A stretch of DNA of 64,000 bases from Mytilinidion resinicola (GCF_010093595.1 NW_022985444.1:1420444-1484443); one strand, 5' to 3'; positions 1 to 13,054 are shown, counted from the first letter of the stretch. Made by a program: numbers and translations. The notes: generated by a model from the sequence alone, not told the origin.

Positions 1-2007
1 GACAATCTTCTGGACGCTCGGGGCCCACTTGTCAAACTCGTTGTTCCAATTCGTCAAGGTGCTGAGTGGCACGATGACCAGAAATGGGCCTTGCTGCTGC
101 TTCTTCTCGATAAGATACGTGATCAAGCTGATTGTCTGGATAGTCTTGCCGAGACCCATTTCATCAGCCAAGATACCGTTGAGGTTGTTGTTGTACAGCG
201 ATATCATCCACTGCAGTCCCTTGACCTGGTATTCTTTCAGAGTACCACCAACGAGATTTGACGACTGGCCAGTGACTTCTTCTTTGATGCGATGGGCGAT
301 TTCATAGTAGTCAGTCTTTGCCACCCGCTTGCTACTTCCATCTTCATCCATGGAGTCATCCTCACTGCTCTCGGATTCTTCGGCAGGACGGCCTCTATCA
401 CCGTACCGGTCCATAGCACTCCGCTGTTGTGCTTTGACGGAATCGGAAAGCTGTTTCAAGAAACCATCTGTTTGCTTTAACAAATGCGAGATACGAGTAT
501 CCTTGGCTTGGCCGAGCAGCTTCAAGTAAGTCTCTTCGTCATTGGCCTTGAGAGCTTGTAGACGCTGTTTGGCGGTACGTTCGACGCGCTTCTGTTCTTC
601 CTTTTCAATGTTCTGGTGTGTCTGTATCATAGTCCTACCAAGCTTCTGCATTCGTTGGCGTTGAGCATATGCAGCCTTCTGGATGTCTTCTTGGTGGGTG
701 GTGATAGACTTGAGGAAGTCAATGTGCTTCTTCTTCTCCTTAGTTTCCCGAGCGTCGCGCTGTTGTTTCTCGAGCTTCTCGGTAATGCGAGCCTCACGAA
801 GCGATTGCTTCTTGATTCGGCGATATTGGGCACGGTTTGCCGTCATCGCTAGGTTGTCAGACTGGACCATTTCTCTACTGATGACGTTTCGAAGGGATCG
901 CTGCTTTTGTAGAAGGCACAGCGCCTTGTACTCGATGAGGGCCCTGAGCTTAAGATTCCCGTTCTCAGCTGGGGCGTCCGACTTGCTCGTGTCCCATGTG
1001 CCAATGTTTGCGGGCAGCTTTTCCAATTGCGCCTTTCTTGAGAGAACCCTGTTGTATACAATGTTCTCACGCTCTTCGCGCACCTTGTCGACGTCAACTC
1101 CAATTGGCATTATAGACGGTAGCTGATGGCGCTGGTCGCGGAAAGAATGGTCGATGTAGTTCACGGGATCGCTGATATGTTTCCAAGGTGATGCGGAAGT
1201 CTCATAGCCCGTGTGGCTATTCGAGTCAGATTGGTCTGTGTTAGCTTCTGTTCCAGCAACACTTGCTGTCTTGGTCGCATCATCAAGCGCTTGGCTGGCG
1301 GCAGCAACCGCTTCCGTCGGCGTTGGCGGCTTCTTGGATTGGTGTGATGCGAACAAAGTCTGCTGCATATTGGGAGGGAGCGGTAAGCCTTTCGACAGGC
1401 GCTTGAAGGCGGCAATCTGGTTTCGCAGGATCAAGAGTTGGTCCTGGTTGAATGGGCTCATACCAGGGCCAGTTGCGGACGTAGGCGTCTTTCCTTGACC
1501 AGAACCCGCAGCTTGCCCCTGAGTAGAGACCTGGATACCGCCTGGGGGAGACGCAGCTGTGCCTGAAGTGAGTGGGCCATCACTCGATGTACCTGGGGCA
1601 GCCTTTGCGCCATTGGTCATGGCGGCTACTCCGTTCCCATTTGGTTGCTGTGTGTGGTTCTGCTGGGCTTGCTGCAGCTGGTTCTGTTGCATGCGCGTCT
1701 GCATCTGCTTATACATGGTGTTCTGTCTCTGGACAGCCTGGAGGAGGGCCCGGGCTTTGCGAAATTCGGGGTCGTCCTCGGCAACGCCTTGTTCTTTCAG
1801 CTGTGTGTATTTCTGTAGTGGCGTTAGCAATCATTGCGACACGGGGTGGTGCGTTGAGTGAATGAGGAAGTGAAATCAGGGTGGGGAACTTCTTACCAGA
1901 TAGGCGGCCTGAACATGTTCTTTGGTGAGGCCTGGAGGAAGTGTGGCGGACGCGAGCGCCATGCGTTCTTGGGGAGCAAAGCCCGGGGCGGCCTGTACGG
2001 AAGCCAT
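1..2007 (-). CDS. SNF2: SWI/SNF chromatin-remodelling ATPase, N-terminal part (partial)
   Basis: Catalytic subunit of a SWI/SNF-class nucleosome remodeller, a nuclear DNA-dependent ATPase. Exon 1 is 1897-2007 (37 codons from the ATG at 2007); a GTAAGA..CAG intron (1813-1896) follows, and exon 2 runs off the left edge. About 640 residues are visible. In order: a QLQ motif near residues 150-185 ([20 protein letters not shown]), Gln-rich linkers, a basic HSA region near 320-400 that in the family binds actin-related proteins, an acidic patch, and the start of the SNF2_N ATPase with the P-loop DEMGLGKT near residue 585. The helicase C lobe, SnAC and bromodomain lie outside the window. QLQ plus HSA marks the Snf2/Sth1 branch; I favour Snf2, but the RSC paralogue Sth1 is not excluded. 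Confidence 0.93.
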
Positions 2008-3247
2008 GGTGAAAAATAGTGAATGATACTGTCGTGCAACGCGTAGCGCGACCGACTGGGGGAGATGCTAGCGGCGCAACAGGAGTGTGGAAAACCGCAC
2101 GCGCGGGCGGCTGCTAGGAACTGGGCGGGCAGTGAAAGGGCGCGCGGGGTGGCCGTTCAGAGCATCCTCGTGCGGCGTGGGTGCCGGTGCAGAGCGTCCG
2201 TCAACGAGGGTGATGGACGAGACCGGGGGGGCTCCTGTGGTTGATGTCGCGCGGGCTGGGGATGATGGAATTGGCCCAGGCAACAATGGGGCGGCGCAGG
2301 AGAGCAGGGAGGGCGCGCGGGGGGAGGCGGCTGTTCACGCGTCGTGGAAAACGTGTTATGCGGCGGAGATAAGATGGATGCGGGCTTGGGAGGTGTTGTG
2401 GTCGGCCTGGGAGGGTCGGCGTAGAGAGGCGAGCGTGATGAGAAGTGGACGGGCTCTGGAGTTCTCAGCAGGAAAAGGACGCTAGTGCAGTCACGTGTGC
2501 ACTAGCACTAACTGGGAGCTGGCCAATCAATCGGCAGCGATGCTCGGGAATGCTCTCGGGGCAATGAAGGCCGTGAAGCAGTTTAGTAGTATTCAACGCG
2601 CTGGACCAGAGATTGACATTATTGTCCGACGCTCATTTGGGGTACCACCCTATCTGGAACGAACATCTGTCAGTCTGGCAGGCAGCCAACCTACTGATTT
2701 GTTATGAGAATCTATGGAAGTGTAACTCTTAGAGTGCGTGAGATCCCCGGGCGCCTTCACTGCTTCGCTCAAGAATCTCGAGTGTTTTGGGGAGTTCACA
2801 AGCACATATTCTACGTAAAATATACGTATACACAAGTTTGCCATCGAAGCCTCGTCTTGAGACTCAGTGTCAATGAGAGCGCGCTGGAACGGAATGCTAA
2901 CTTTCCTTAGCAGACAAGAGTATGCTATGGAACAGCTAATGGATAAATGGTGGGATTATTGAAGAGCAATAGCTATTTTGTATCGAGCGGGTCCCGAAAC
3001 CAGTCCTGAGTAGAAATCTATAAGTCAAGCAACAACACTCAACTCGACTATTAATATGCAAGCGAACAAAAGGAGACTGAAACCAAACAGACTTCCAAAG
3101 ATCGACATACTCATACATCGTAGCGCGCGAACTCGAACAAAGATCTATTAATGAAGAACATGTTCACACATTGCCGTTATTGAACGACTGGAACCCCCAT
3201 GAATTCTAGTGTCGCACCTAGGTCAGTTACGATCTGCGGGTTTAGGT
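2008..3247. other. Intergenic, SNF2 promoter side
   Basis: About 1.24 kb between the SNF2 start and the 3' end of the Zn2Cys6 gene. The 450 bp next to SNF2 is GC-rich and is probably its promoter and 5' leader. Only short open frames without codon structure are present, and I see no RNA gene or repeat. Confidence 0.5.
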
Positions 3248-5667
3248 TCATCTAAACTGGTCGTAGTGACTTACGCGTTGCTGCAACGGCGGGTTCTGCT
3301 CATTAGCGCCGCCAGCCAGCCAATCGTTCTCAATGCCAGAGTCGGCGGGTACGAATATGGCCCCAGTATCTGTTGACGGCATGGCTGGCAAGAAGTCTTC
3401 GTAGGCGTCAGCCGTCGCTACATTGCCAAACCCTTGTAGTAGCGAGTCGAGATCCACATCCAAAGCTCCCATAGGCTGATGTGGTTGCGCATTCATAGAC
3501 CCTAATGCAGAGTCCGAGCCAAATTGACTATGACTGTTTCCCTTGACCACGTTGGCTTGGCCCTGCGCTGCCCTCCTCTTTTGGGCACCCCGCATCCCAA
3601 AGAACACTTCTAGGTTCTCCTTGACCGCCCACAAGATATCCCCACACCTCTCCTGGACGCCTACACCATAGCAGTGCCCGAATACATGATCCATGATGGT
3701 GAACATACGGTCCTTCTTTGGTAGGTCAGGGGTGCGGTACAGCTCACTCAGGAGTAGCAGCACAGAGTTGTACTGCTGATATGAGCTTGCGTACCACGCC
3801 CAGGGGTTTAGTGACGGCAGTGTCTCCAGCGTTGCGCCAGTTTCAAGAGTCATCAACGCAGCTGTGATCAACACATCTCGGAGACGATTTTCAGATTCCG
3901 TACGTGTGTGCGAGGGATTCTGGGGCAAGTGGCGGTACAGCAGCATGGAATCGCAACGCGAAAGGAGGAGTGTAGCAACCAAACCCGCGCAGCGTTGGAT
4001 CGGGATTTGCGGGTCGAGAAAGCGGAGGTAGTTGGAGTGTATCTGGCGCTTGTGAGACTCGACCTGGGCGCGAATGTCGTGCAGAGTGATTGCGTTGCGG
4101 TCCATTTCCGTGCGGCCTCGAAAAATCAGACGATGAATCTCGTTGCATTCGTAGCGGATAATAGAGAAAGTTGCATCGGTCCAGCCTTGGACGGAGACGG
4201 GATGCGGTTGCCACTTAGGAGTGCCAAACTCAAAGGCATCGTCATCAACATTTAGCGGAAGCGATATATCGAACTCGTCGGTTCGGATTGAGGGAAGAGG
4301 TCCTTGTGATTCTGCTGATTTGACATCGAGAAAGCATATTTGGTGCCATAATAGTGATCGGACATGACGTTGTAAAGGATTAAGAGAAGTAGAAAGGTTG
4401 TGGCTAGCACGGTGGATACCGATGCATTGAGCGAGACGGATGAGAGCACCGACGAGGACAGATGTTGTACGAGAAACCTGAGCTCGACAGAGCGGCATCT
4501 AGACACTGTCAGCGATTCATCCTTCTAGTTCTAATAGACAGTGGATGATTCACTAGATATATAGTGAACGCTTGGAGAGTTCGGATGTTTGATGTCTTCG
4601 TCCAATTGGCTCTGATCAGAGCTTGCTCGGTAGCTGTCTGTAATCTTCGAGCAAGGTCTTCTTGTTCGAGTCCGAACTGAGTCTTCGATTGAAGCACTGT
4701 CAGGCTTGAAGCGGCCGCCATGCACACTGCCAAGACAAGTGCCATCGATGATACGGAATTAGGGTTTCCCAGCTCAACGTTCACCCAAAAAGTATCGAAA
4801 AGTCTCTTGAAAGACGGAATGTGCAGCACATGAGCAATTGGATTGACGGATTCAAGATAGATCTGGTACAGGGTCTCCGCTTCTACTCTAGTAGGAAGCC
4901 GAACATCGTTGGGGCCATCGGTTTGAGAGCCGGAAGCAGGAAGTGCTAAGAGTAACGAGAGAGATGGCGAGGGGCAAGGAACCTTTTGGGAAGAAAGCAA
5001 AGTAGAAGGCTCGGTGATAGTGTGGCTTATGCTAGATGAGGATTGCTTAGGACGATTTGAGAGGAGTCTCCCCAACTGGGAATTGTTTAGTAAGGAAAGA
5101 TGGAAATAGTTGTGAAAATGTCGCGGCACATTTCAGGAGGAATACCTCTTCTGCGTACTGGGGACGGAGAGGAGCCCCAACTCTATCGACAAGAACCATT
5201 CTTCCGATCTGTAGGTTGAATTCGGTTACATCCCAATCCTCGTCTTCGTCCTCGTAAACGCCATCATGCGCGGCTTCTGGATCTAAGGGGAGTTTGGCCC
5301 AGGCGTCGTCGTCTACATCAATATCTTGCTGATAAGCCTCCCATTCGTAATCACGTGGGGGGGTGCCTGGCGTCGTGGTGGATCCACTGGCATGATGCTC
5401 CGCGCTCGGGCCGGGTGAATCGTTTAGAGTACGTAGTGGAAGAGGTTGGGTCCAGTCCGCTGAGGATCTTGATATAGACTCCCGTGGCCTTCGACGTTGA
5501 GTTTCCGGAATGGTTATGAACACGCAATTCCTCCCGAAGGCGGTGCAATTCTGGCATGGCGACGTCTTAGAACAGCGCGACTTGCGTTGGCGGCACTCGA
5601 TGCAAGAATTGATTGGGCGCGGATTCCTCCGACGGACGATGCGGGATTGCGTGACCTGGTCGGACAT
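3248..5667 (-). CDS. Zn2Cys6 fungal-specific transcription factor
   Basis: Sequence-specific nuclear regulator of unknown target. Three exons: 5146-5667, 4554-5075 and 3248-4498, joined across introns 5076-5145 (CTTACTAAAC branch, CCCAG) and 4499-4553 (GTGAAT..CTAG), giving 764 residues. The zinc cluster has Cys22, 25, 32, 38, 41 and 48 in the spacing CX2CX6CX5CX2CX6C, preceded by basic residues. The fungal_trans middle homology region spans roughly residues 195-480, including the typical joined segment IYL-MPLCRAQVSRTTSVLV across intron 2. An acidic stretch (about 125-150) and a low-complexity C-terminus follow the usual layout. A strong GTAAGT donor 30 bp before the stop could support a small extra 3' intron, so the last few residues are uncertain. 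It stands alone, with no obvious target gene next to it. Confidence 0.88.
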
Positions 5668-7689
5668 TTCCAGGGGTCATTTTTGTTGCATCGTGCCTCT
5701 GTGTACGAGAGTGCTGGTGGTGGTCAGAAGGATGAAAGACGAGGCGGCAAAGATTCCAGAAGAGAGATCGGTCTCGACCACGTGATGCTAAGAAGGCTGG
5801 GCCCGCGCGATTTTTAGTCGACACGGAACGGCGCCGATCCAGCTCCAATCCGTGATAGCGTCGCAGCCGTCACCGGTGGGAGCTGCTGGCGGACTTTAGA
5901 GAATAGCAATATGCCTACATTTCTGTTCTTCTGGATGGGCTCACCCTAGCTACGCTGCCTTTCTTCGGGGAGACCGTATGGTCAAAAAGGACAGTAGCCA
6001 AGTCTGATACAAGGTTCCTGTAGCGACACTGCAACTACGAACTTTCACAGATTAGATGAGTTGGAGAGCTACATTGCGGCTGAAAGATTGCTGAGCATGT
6101 CTCGCGGTGTGAGTATGATGGCCTTAGCAATATGGAGTGGAAAGGTTCCTGGGGGCCCATTTCACCCGGACTCGACGTTTCCTCGACATCTCATATGCCA
6201 TGTTCAGCGGGATTTGGGTTCGACCAACAGACTCGATTTCCAGGAATCTCGCCCAAAAGCTGCCGTGTAACACAGTAGGCCTTGTGAGTAGACTTCGTCG
6301 TCAATGGCTTCTTGTCTTAGTGTTTCTATCCCGTTGCCCAGGAGAGCTTGGTCCGCGGCCGGCAACCGATTTCAGGGACGTATAGAAGGGAGGCTGTTAG
6401 TGTTAACACCACATCGCAATTCAATGAATTTAACTGAAGACTGCTAAGAGGACTGGGTTTCAGGAGAGGGACCATTCCGCATTCAACTTAGCGTGAAAAG
6501 CAAACCTCTCACATCCAGACTGTGTACACCGCTCTGGCGCTGCGTGAGGTGACCTCGGGACTTCTTCGATTGTTCAAAATGATCCCACCTGCATCGGCGT
6601 GAGGTGCCCCCATGGGCTGCATAGATTGTTGTAATGAACTTGATATGATTTATGGTACAGAGCTATTTAAATGTCAATACAGCAAATATTTCAACGAGAT
6701 CTACTTCACGCCCTCGCGACCTCTACATCCTATGGATTATTTCTCCTATAGGCGTGACTAGGCTCAACGAGCTGCACAGGCCGGCAACGAGTGATAGACT
6801 TGTTGTGAGTTACATAGTGGTATAATTTACATACCAGTCCAACAGATTCTTCGACAGCGTCTAATTCATGGTCTCTCAACCTTGACATTGTGTGAACTTA
6901 TTCTTCTATAGGTGTGAGGTGGCTCGACAGGCTGTGTAAGGTCCCAAAACAACAGAACAACTAATGTAAATTACGTTGCCATGAAACTTGTACAGGTTTA
7001 GAGTACCTTTTCCAGGGATACTGACGCCACGTTTAGGAGCACTCCAATCCACGCGGAAGGATACCCTGGTTCACGCATAGGGTATTCCAATTCAAGCTTA
7101 GATGCCTTAAGTAGTGACAAAAGAGAGTATAGGGGCTTGATGTAGTACGTTTGTGTGAGAAAAGAAATATGTCACAGGCAGGCTTCCTTGAACAAAATGT
7201 GGCAGTCATGCTGGCTGTGATAAAAGCGGCACACTCATCAAGCACTCTGTCTCATGCAGCCATAGTGCTTCAATAAGGTTCCACATAGCCCAAAGTGAAG
7301 AGCTTTTGTCTCGTTCAAATGTCTGAAATCGGTTTGAAGCACCCCAAGCAGTGGCATACACGCACACACACGCAAAGCGACTTCTTCTAGGAATCACAGT
7401 GCTACTTTTTTGATGCCCCGCGTAGCAGTCTATAAATCTGTTTGCTATTCTTAAGATTCCGATACTCTAAATACACAACCACTCCGGCTTGTGTGCACTT
7501 GCCTACCACCGCTTCAGGTCCCCTAGTACACCATTTAGGACTGGAAAACAACAGTTTCAAGAAGCCTGTTAACTCTTCAGGCCACCTCAGACGGTATCAG
7601 AACAGAATGCCACTTTATGTTTCACGAAGCCTGACAAACCACTTGATCTCATGTGAAGCGCAAGGTAATTCATTGTTCTACATAATGCA
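5668..7689. other. Intergenic, no supported gene
   Basis: About 2 kb between the Zn2Cys6 start and the BDP1 3' end. Open frames overlapping the start of the Zn2Cys6 gene are reading-frame shadows. The middle carries a loose cluster of diverged repeats (6539-6960, listed separately). I see no coding gene or RNA gene. Confidence 0.45.
6539..6960 (+). repeat. Cluster of four diverged short repeats
   Basis: Four related segments begin with GYGTGAGGTG-like sequence and continue into a GGGCTGCA-like core, near 6541, 6600, 6751 and 6910. Two are preceded by TTCTYCTATAG. Spacing is irregular and identity is low, so this may be an old dispersed repeat or chance similarity. No coding potential is seen. 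Confidence 0.3.
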
Positions 7690-10056
7690 TCAATCTTCAA
7701 GCTCCTCCACAATCTCAAGCTCTTCTCCACCCACAGGCTGGCCCTTTGGCTTCTTCTTTTGTCGCTCTTTCTTCTTCTTTGCCCCATTTTCCACTCCCTC
7801 GCCACCCTCGTCGCCCGAGACGTCAGCTCCAGCCAACTGCTTCTGGCGCTGTATCTCCGCATACTCTTTCCTCGCAGTTTCGACCTCGGCCTGGTTTTGT
7901 GCCTCAATTTCATTCAATTCTGCCTCAAGTTGGCGTGGATCCTTGAACGCAGAGGCCTCTTTGCCAGTCCTCTTCAGGTATTCATGGAAATCGATGGGCT
8001 TTTTCCTCCCAACAAGGGCTTCTTTGATACGGTCTGGATCCAGTCGCTCCTCACGAACAAACTTCTGCTTGATGCAACGGCGGTCTTTGTTGGGAAAGAG
8101 GGTAGCTACCATGCCGAAATCGGTGCCAAATATAGTCAAAGCGTCGTAGAACTCGTTGGTCTCGGTAATAGTCCACTTCTTTGACGGGCCCCTTACGCGT
8201 TCTGCAGGATCGCGGCGGTTCGCAAGGATATGACTGCCCATGTTGAACCGATTGGTGAGGTCGTCTTCCTCAATTGCCTCTAGAACATCTTCATCTTGGG
8301 CGGCTTCCGCCCGGCGGTCTCGGACCAAAGAGTCCGAATTAAGAACAATATTACCATCTGCGTCCGTTGTGAATTGAGGCACGTCGTTCGCAGCATCTCG
8401 CTCATTGGCAGCCTGGTCGAGACGCTCATCAACCTCTGTGGAGTTAGCACCGCCATTCTGTGCCAGTTGCAGGGCCCTTTCCGTTCGGCGTTTCTTGACT
8501 TCGTCCCAGTCTATTTCACGCATTTGTTTCTCCCGGTTGGAAAGTTTGCCCCGTCGTGTATCTGCGACGGCTAAGCTAGCCATGGTCGTATCGGGTGCTA
8601 CTTCGTGATCTTCAGCATCATCAGGCGTTGGGACTCGCTTGCGCCGGCCCCGTTGTTGCGCTTCTTGCCCGACTTCTTCTCCCTGATCTTCCGTCTCTGC
8701 GGTGGCGGTCCTCTTTTTCCGAACTCTCTTGGGCTTCGGACGAGGGTCCTCAGCAGCCCCATTCTTCTCGGTAGCCGGTGCCTTCCTCTTGGTTCCTTTG
8801 TCCTTGCGAACCTTTCGAGGTTTCTTGGTCACAGGGCCTGGATGTTCTCCTTCGCCGCCCTCGCGTGCTGGACCCTCCTTTGATGTCCTCTTGCCTTTTG
8901 GTTTTGCAGTAGCTGTAGGCTGCGTTACTGGAGCCCTCCGTCTCTTCTTGCTCCCAGTTGCTTGCTCTGTTGTGTCTGTTGGAGGTGAAAGCGGACCTGC
9001 GGTTTCCGATTGGGGCGTGGCGGGCAATGGGGTTGGCGCGGCAGATGTCTCTCCCCGAGAAGGTGGTGCTGGTTCTCCTGATCGGGGAGTTGTAACAGCG
9101 GAGGGTGATGGGGTGGGTAGTGGACGACTTTCTGATGCTTGTGAGGGCACAGGAGCAGGGGTCGTGGTCGTGGTCGTGATGGGCGTAGCATCTTGATTCG
9201 ATGGCTGCGACAGCGCTGGAGTATTTGATGCGACTTGCGGATTTGCGGGGGTCGTGTCTTCGGGCGCTTGGGTTCCCTCTGTGGCCTCGGATGTACGATC
9301 TCGCGGTGGCTCCTGGGAGAGCCTGTGCCTCTTAGATGGCCTTGGAGAGACGGCACCGTTATCGTCTTCCTCCTCTGCTTCAGCAGGCGAGAGGACTGGA
9401 GACTTCCTAGCTTGCCTAGCTCCACTACGCTGTTCTTGACCTGCATCTGTGGCTACCGTAGGCGTTGACGCGGCTGCAGTGCTCGATTGTACGGTGTCCG
9501 TCGTCAAGGGGGTTGGCGGGTCAATTGGAGCTTGTGTATTTGCCGGGCTCGCTATGAGTTGTACTGAAGTCGCTGCAGGCTGTGTCGGGGCCACGGTAGT
9601 CTGTGCCAGAGTCACAGTCGCCCGTGCTGGAGTCGCGGTATCTTGTGCTGGAGGTACAGTATCCTGCGCTGGAGTCGCAGCGGTCTCCTGTAGTAGGGCA
9701 ATGGTCGGGGGTTGTATTTCGGAAGCAGTATTCTGGCTGTCTGCCGGTTCTGATTCTGCGGTCTGGGTAGATGGCAGCGGCGTCGGAGCATTGACAGTTG
9801 AGGCTGCAGACGGGTCTGGGAGGGATTGGGAGAGTTCTGGAGCTGGAGGAGCGACTGGCCGACGTCGCTGTATAGCTTTCGGCGCGAATTTCCTGGTGGA
9901 TTTGTCTGCGCGAAGAAGTCAGTCTCAGATGTATCGCTGTGAGGCAGCTCTAGCAAACTCACTGATCACAGAGCTTCCAAAGGTGCTAATTGGCGGGGGT
10001 GCGTGTGACTTCTCGCTGGCGGCATCGGGCTTCGAGGCTGCGGCGTCTGATGACAT
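7690..10056 (-). CDS. BDP1: TFIIIB subunit B'' (Bdp1), RNA polymerase III initiation factor
   Basis: Component of TFIIIB, which with TBP and Brf1 recruits RNA polymerase III to tRNA, 5S and U6 genes. Exon 1 is 9963-10056, the intron 9906-9962 (GTGAGT..GCGCAG), and exon 2 7690-9905, giving 769 residues. The diagnostic part is the SANT domain near residues 607-651, containing KKWTITETNEFYDAL and FGTDFGMVATLFPNKDRR, followed by the conserved helical extension. A short N-terminal RKFAPKAIQRRR motif is also typical of Bdp1. Between them lies a long Pro/Thr/Ala- and Lys-rich disordered region, including short repeats of the form ATPAQDT. A long antisense frame over the low-complexity part is a shadow. 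It is divergent from BRE1 with about 600 bp between start codons. Confidence 0.92.
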
Positions 10057-10663
10057 GGTGTTGGTCCATAGGAAGTGTCGTGTTGGAGAGAGGAACTGTT
10101 GTTCCTGCAGGTGGGGTGAAAGAGGGCAGGTGCTCAACGACTCATGCGGCAGCCGTGGTACGCTAGGCAGAAGAAAAGTGGCACACTCAAGCAGTTCAAC
10201 ACCGTTTGAGGTGGCCCGAAGAGGTACCAGACCCGTTGAAACTATCGTTTTCCAAACCCTTGTAACGTACCTGGGGGCCGCAAGCGGTGCAGGCAAGTGT
10301 ACACAAGCCTAAGGTGATCGTGTTGCTGGACAGAATAAGTCATCAGACGAAATCACAGATTCGTAGACTGCCACTTTCTGCTCAGCGAATCCTGCCGAGT
10401 CGGGCCTAGCGCCGCCTTCGCCAAGCACTTACAACTCGCGGAACGACTTGCTTCTCCTCGCTCTCCTCTCCTCAGTCCCTTGTCACCACCTCACACTCCC
10501 CCTCCACCACGATCTACTCGTTGACGCTGCGCTCTCCCCACTTCTGCTCCGCCGCGGGCCTTGGGCGCATTCCCTTCCTTCCTCACATCTCCCCCTTGCG
10601 GCTCTGGTGATGAGGCTCGAGGCCAGGACCGTCATTGTCCCCCCCCAACTTGACGTCGTCAAG
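10057..10663. promoter_or_regulatory. Shared divergent promoter region BDP1/BRE1
   Basis: About 600 bp separate the two start codons. The BRE1-proximal half is pyrimidine-rich (CTCCTCGCTCTCCTCTCCTC near 10452), typical of fungal housekeeping promoters. No clear TATA box is seen. Both genes serve nuclear transcription, but co-regulation is only inferred. Confidence 0.4.
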
Positions 10664-13054
10664 ATGGAGGACCGCAAGAGGCCCGCCATGGGCGACGACG
10701 AGTCTGTCCCCCCAGCTAAGAGGCAAGCCGTTACTGTTAACGGTGCGAGGTCGCATCCCGACGCTGACCTTCCCTGGAAAGATTTCAACATCGAGGTTCG
10801 CCCCCCTTCTCGCAGCCGCCCTCCCATCACATCCGTCGCGCCCTCGACTAATCATGCCGACGCACTACAGCTGTTCCAAAAAGATGCCATCCTACGGCAA
10901 ATGAAGGAGTACAAGCGAGAGAAGGTTGCGCTCGAGAACCAAGTCGCCAACATGGAGAAACGGTCAGCATATCACGATGACCACCTCCGCATAATCGACG
11001 CGTGGTTTTCCCAGGTTGGTCTTACTACAAATCTTTCATTGTGCTGCGGGAAATTCTAACTGGCATCACAGCTCGTTGACGAAGTTCGGATCTTGGCTAA
11101 TGATACCCACTCGCTGGGGGCATCGCAAAGCTGTAAGCACCTTCCCCGTCCCTGGGACTTGATTAATCAAGCGCCAGACGCTGATCGAACGGCATTCCAG
11201 CTCCTGATACGCCTTTCCCCTCCTCGCTTCTTTGGGCAGATACCGACACCTTCCAGAAGCATCTGTCCGCACGGTCTGAGGAAATAAAGTCCGCCCTGTC
11301 CGACCTCTTTGCTAAACTACCCACCGCGTCGCCCGACGTTCACCAACTCCAGGACAAGATTTCCAAATTACTGGCCTTGGAAAAAGAGCACATAGCGGAA
11401 CTGCACCAGATCACTACCGAGAAGGAGGAATTGTCCGAGCGCATGGACACTGCCACACATCGCTACATGATTGCTGAGAAGAAGTTGGATCGTTCCAAAA
11501 GCATTCAGGTGTCCAAGTTGGAAAGCCAGGCGATTCAAAACAGCACCCGCGAAGATTCGTCTGCTACTAACCAGGATGGGCCCGTCGAGGTCAATGGGGT
11601 GAAAGGCGGCGCTCGTATCAACGAGGAATTAGAAGCGCAAAAGAAGGAAGCCGTAGCTGAGTCCGTCAAGAGAAAAGAACAGCTGGAGCAGCTTGAGTCG
11701 GAGAATAGGAAGCTGACAGAGCACGTCACATCCCTGACTATCAAGCTGTCTGGACTCTCTGATGACGACTATGCCAAATCTGAACTCTTCAAAATTCTCA
11801 AGTCGCAACATGAAGATGTCCTCAAGCGAATCAACAACCTGGAGGCCACGAACAATCAACTGCGCGAAGAAGCTAAGAAGCTGCAAGCTGAGCGAACCGA
11901 ATACCGTATCCAGATCGACGAAGAGAGCCGGATCATGCTCAGCGAGACCGAAACCAATCTTGCTCAAGCGGAGGCAAACCTCACACGAGTCCGACATACC
12001 CGAGATGAGCTTATCGCAGAGAATAGCATCATGAAGACGAGCCAAGATCAAAACAAGACTTTAATCAACCAAACCAAAGAGCTCACCAGCGCAAAGGAAA
12101 GCCGAATCGCCGCGCTTGAATCAGAGGTCGAGAGATTACGGCTGAAGTTGGCGGAGCAAGAGGCGACCGAGGCAAGCCTTCCCGAACTGGATGCATTATC
12201 ACCCGATCAGCTATGCAGCAAGATCGTGAGCCTCGAAAGCCAATATAAGCTCTTGAGCAACGAACTGCCTTCTATGGAGGCGGCTTGGAAGAAAGCGCAA
12301 GCCATTGCCGGTCAGAAAATCAAAGATCAGTCGGACGCACTTGAAAAGATCGAGCGAGCCAATGCCGATAAGTCCAAGGCTGACCAGAAGTACTTTGCTG
12401 CCATGAAGACCAAGGAGGCACGGGAAGCTGAAAACAAGTCGTTGGTGCTGCAACGTATGAAGAATGGTGAAGTCATTGCTTCTCTGAAAGAGGCGGAAGC
12501 CCTCAGTCGATCCCTCTTGGACAAGGTCGAGAAGCAGAACGCCGAAATGAAATCCCAAATGGACGACATGGCGAACCAGCATCGTGTCATGCAGCAAAAG
12601 TTGAATGAATATTCACTTACTACCGAGGGACAATCATCACAGATCACAGAATTGAAGAAGGTTGTAGAGGCGAAGACCACTGCCCAGTTGGCCGCCGCAC
12701 ACGGCCAACGAGAAGCTGAAGCGGAGCGCGAAAAGCTAAAGGCCCAGTTGGACGAATCGAAGAGACAGGCAAAATCTTGGAAAGAGAAGAGTATGGGCAA
12801 TCAATCAGAGGAGGACAAACACATGCGGGTGAGTTCAAAAAGTATTACTTTACATTCTTCTTATATTAATGATTTGGTAGGCCATGCTTCTGTGCGCAGT
12901 GTGCAAGAAGGACTTCAAGGACACGGCCATTAAGTCCTGCGGCCACCTGTTCTGTTTTGGATGCGTGAACGAACGACTCACTTCGCGGTCAAGGAAGTGC
13001 CCTCAATGCGGAAAGTCTTTCGGGTCCAACGATCACATGCGGGTTCACTTCTGA
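10664..13054 (+). CDS. BRE1: E3 ubiquitin ligase Bre1 (histone H2B monoubiquitination)
   Basis: RING ligase that, with the E2 Rad6, monoubiquitinates histone H2B on chromatin, upstream of H3K4 and H3K79 methylation. Four exons: 10664-11014, 11072-11132, 11240-12828 and 12881-13054; all three introns are GT..AG and the joins keep frame, giving 724 residues. The start MEDRKRPAMGDD fits the family; an in-frame ATG 18 codons upstream is possible. The body is almost entirely Glu/Lys-rich coiled coil (about residues 130-660), as expected for Bre1. The C-terminal RING is C3HC4, with CAVC, then KSCGHLFCFGCV, then CPQCGKSF. Frame and stop codons force the last intron just before the RING, so intron retention would remove the catalytic domain. 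Confidence 0.94.

Noticed and set aside
5497..5817. Plus-strand frames over the Zn2Cys6 start and upstream region
   Set aside because: They run antisense to the zinc-cluster exon and into promoter DNA; no domain recognised.
9449..10312. 287-codon open frame on the + strand opposite BDP1
   Set aside because: It lies over low-complexity Pro/Ala/Thr-rich coding sequence of BDP1 and is Val/Gly/Ser-rich without a domain; a shadow of codon bias.
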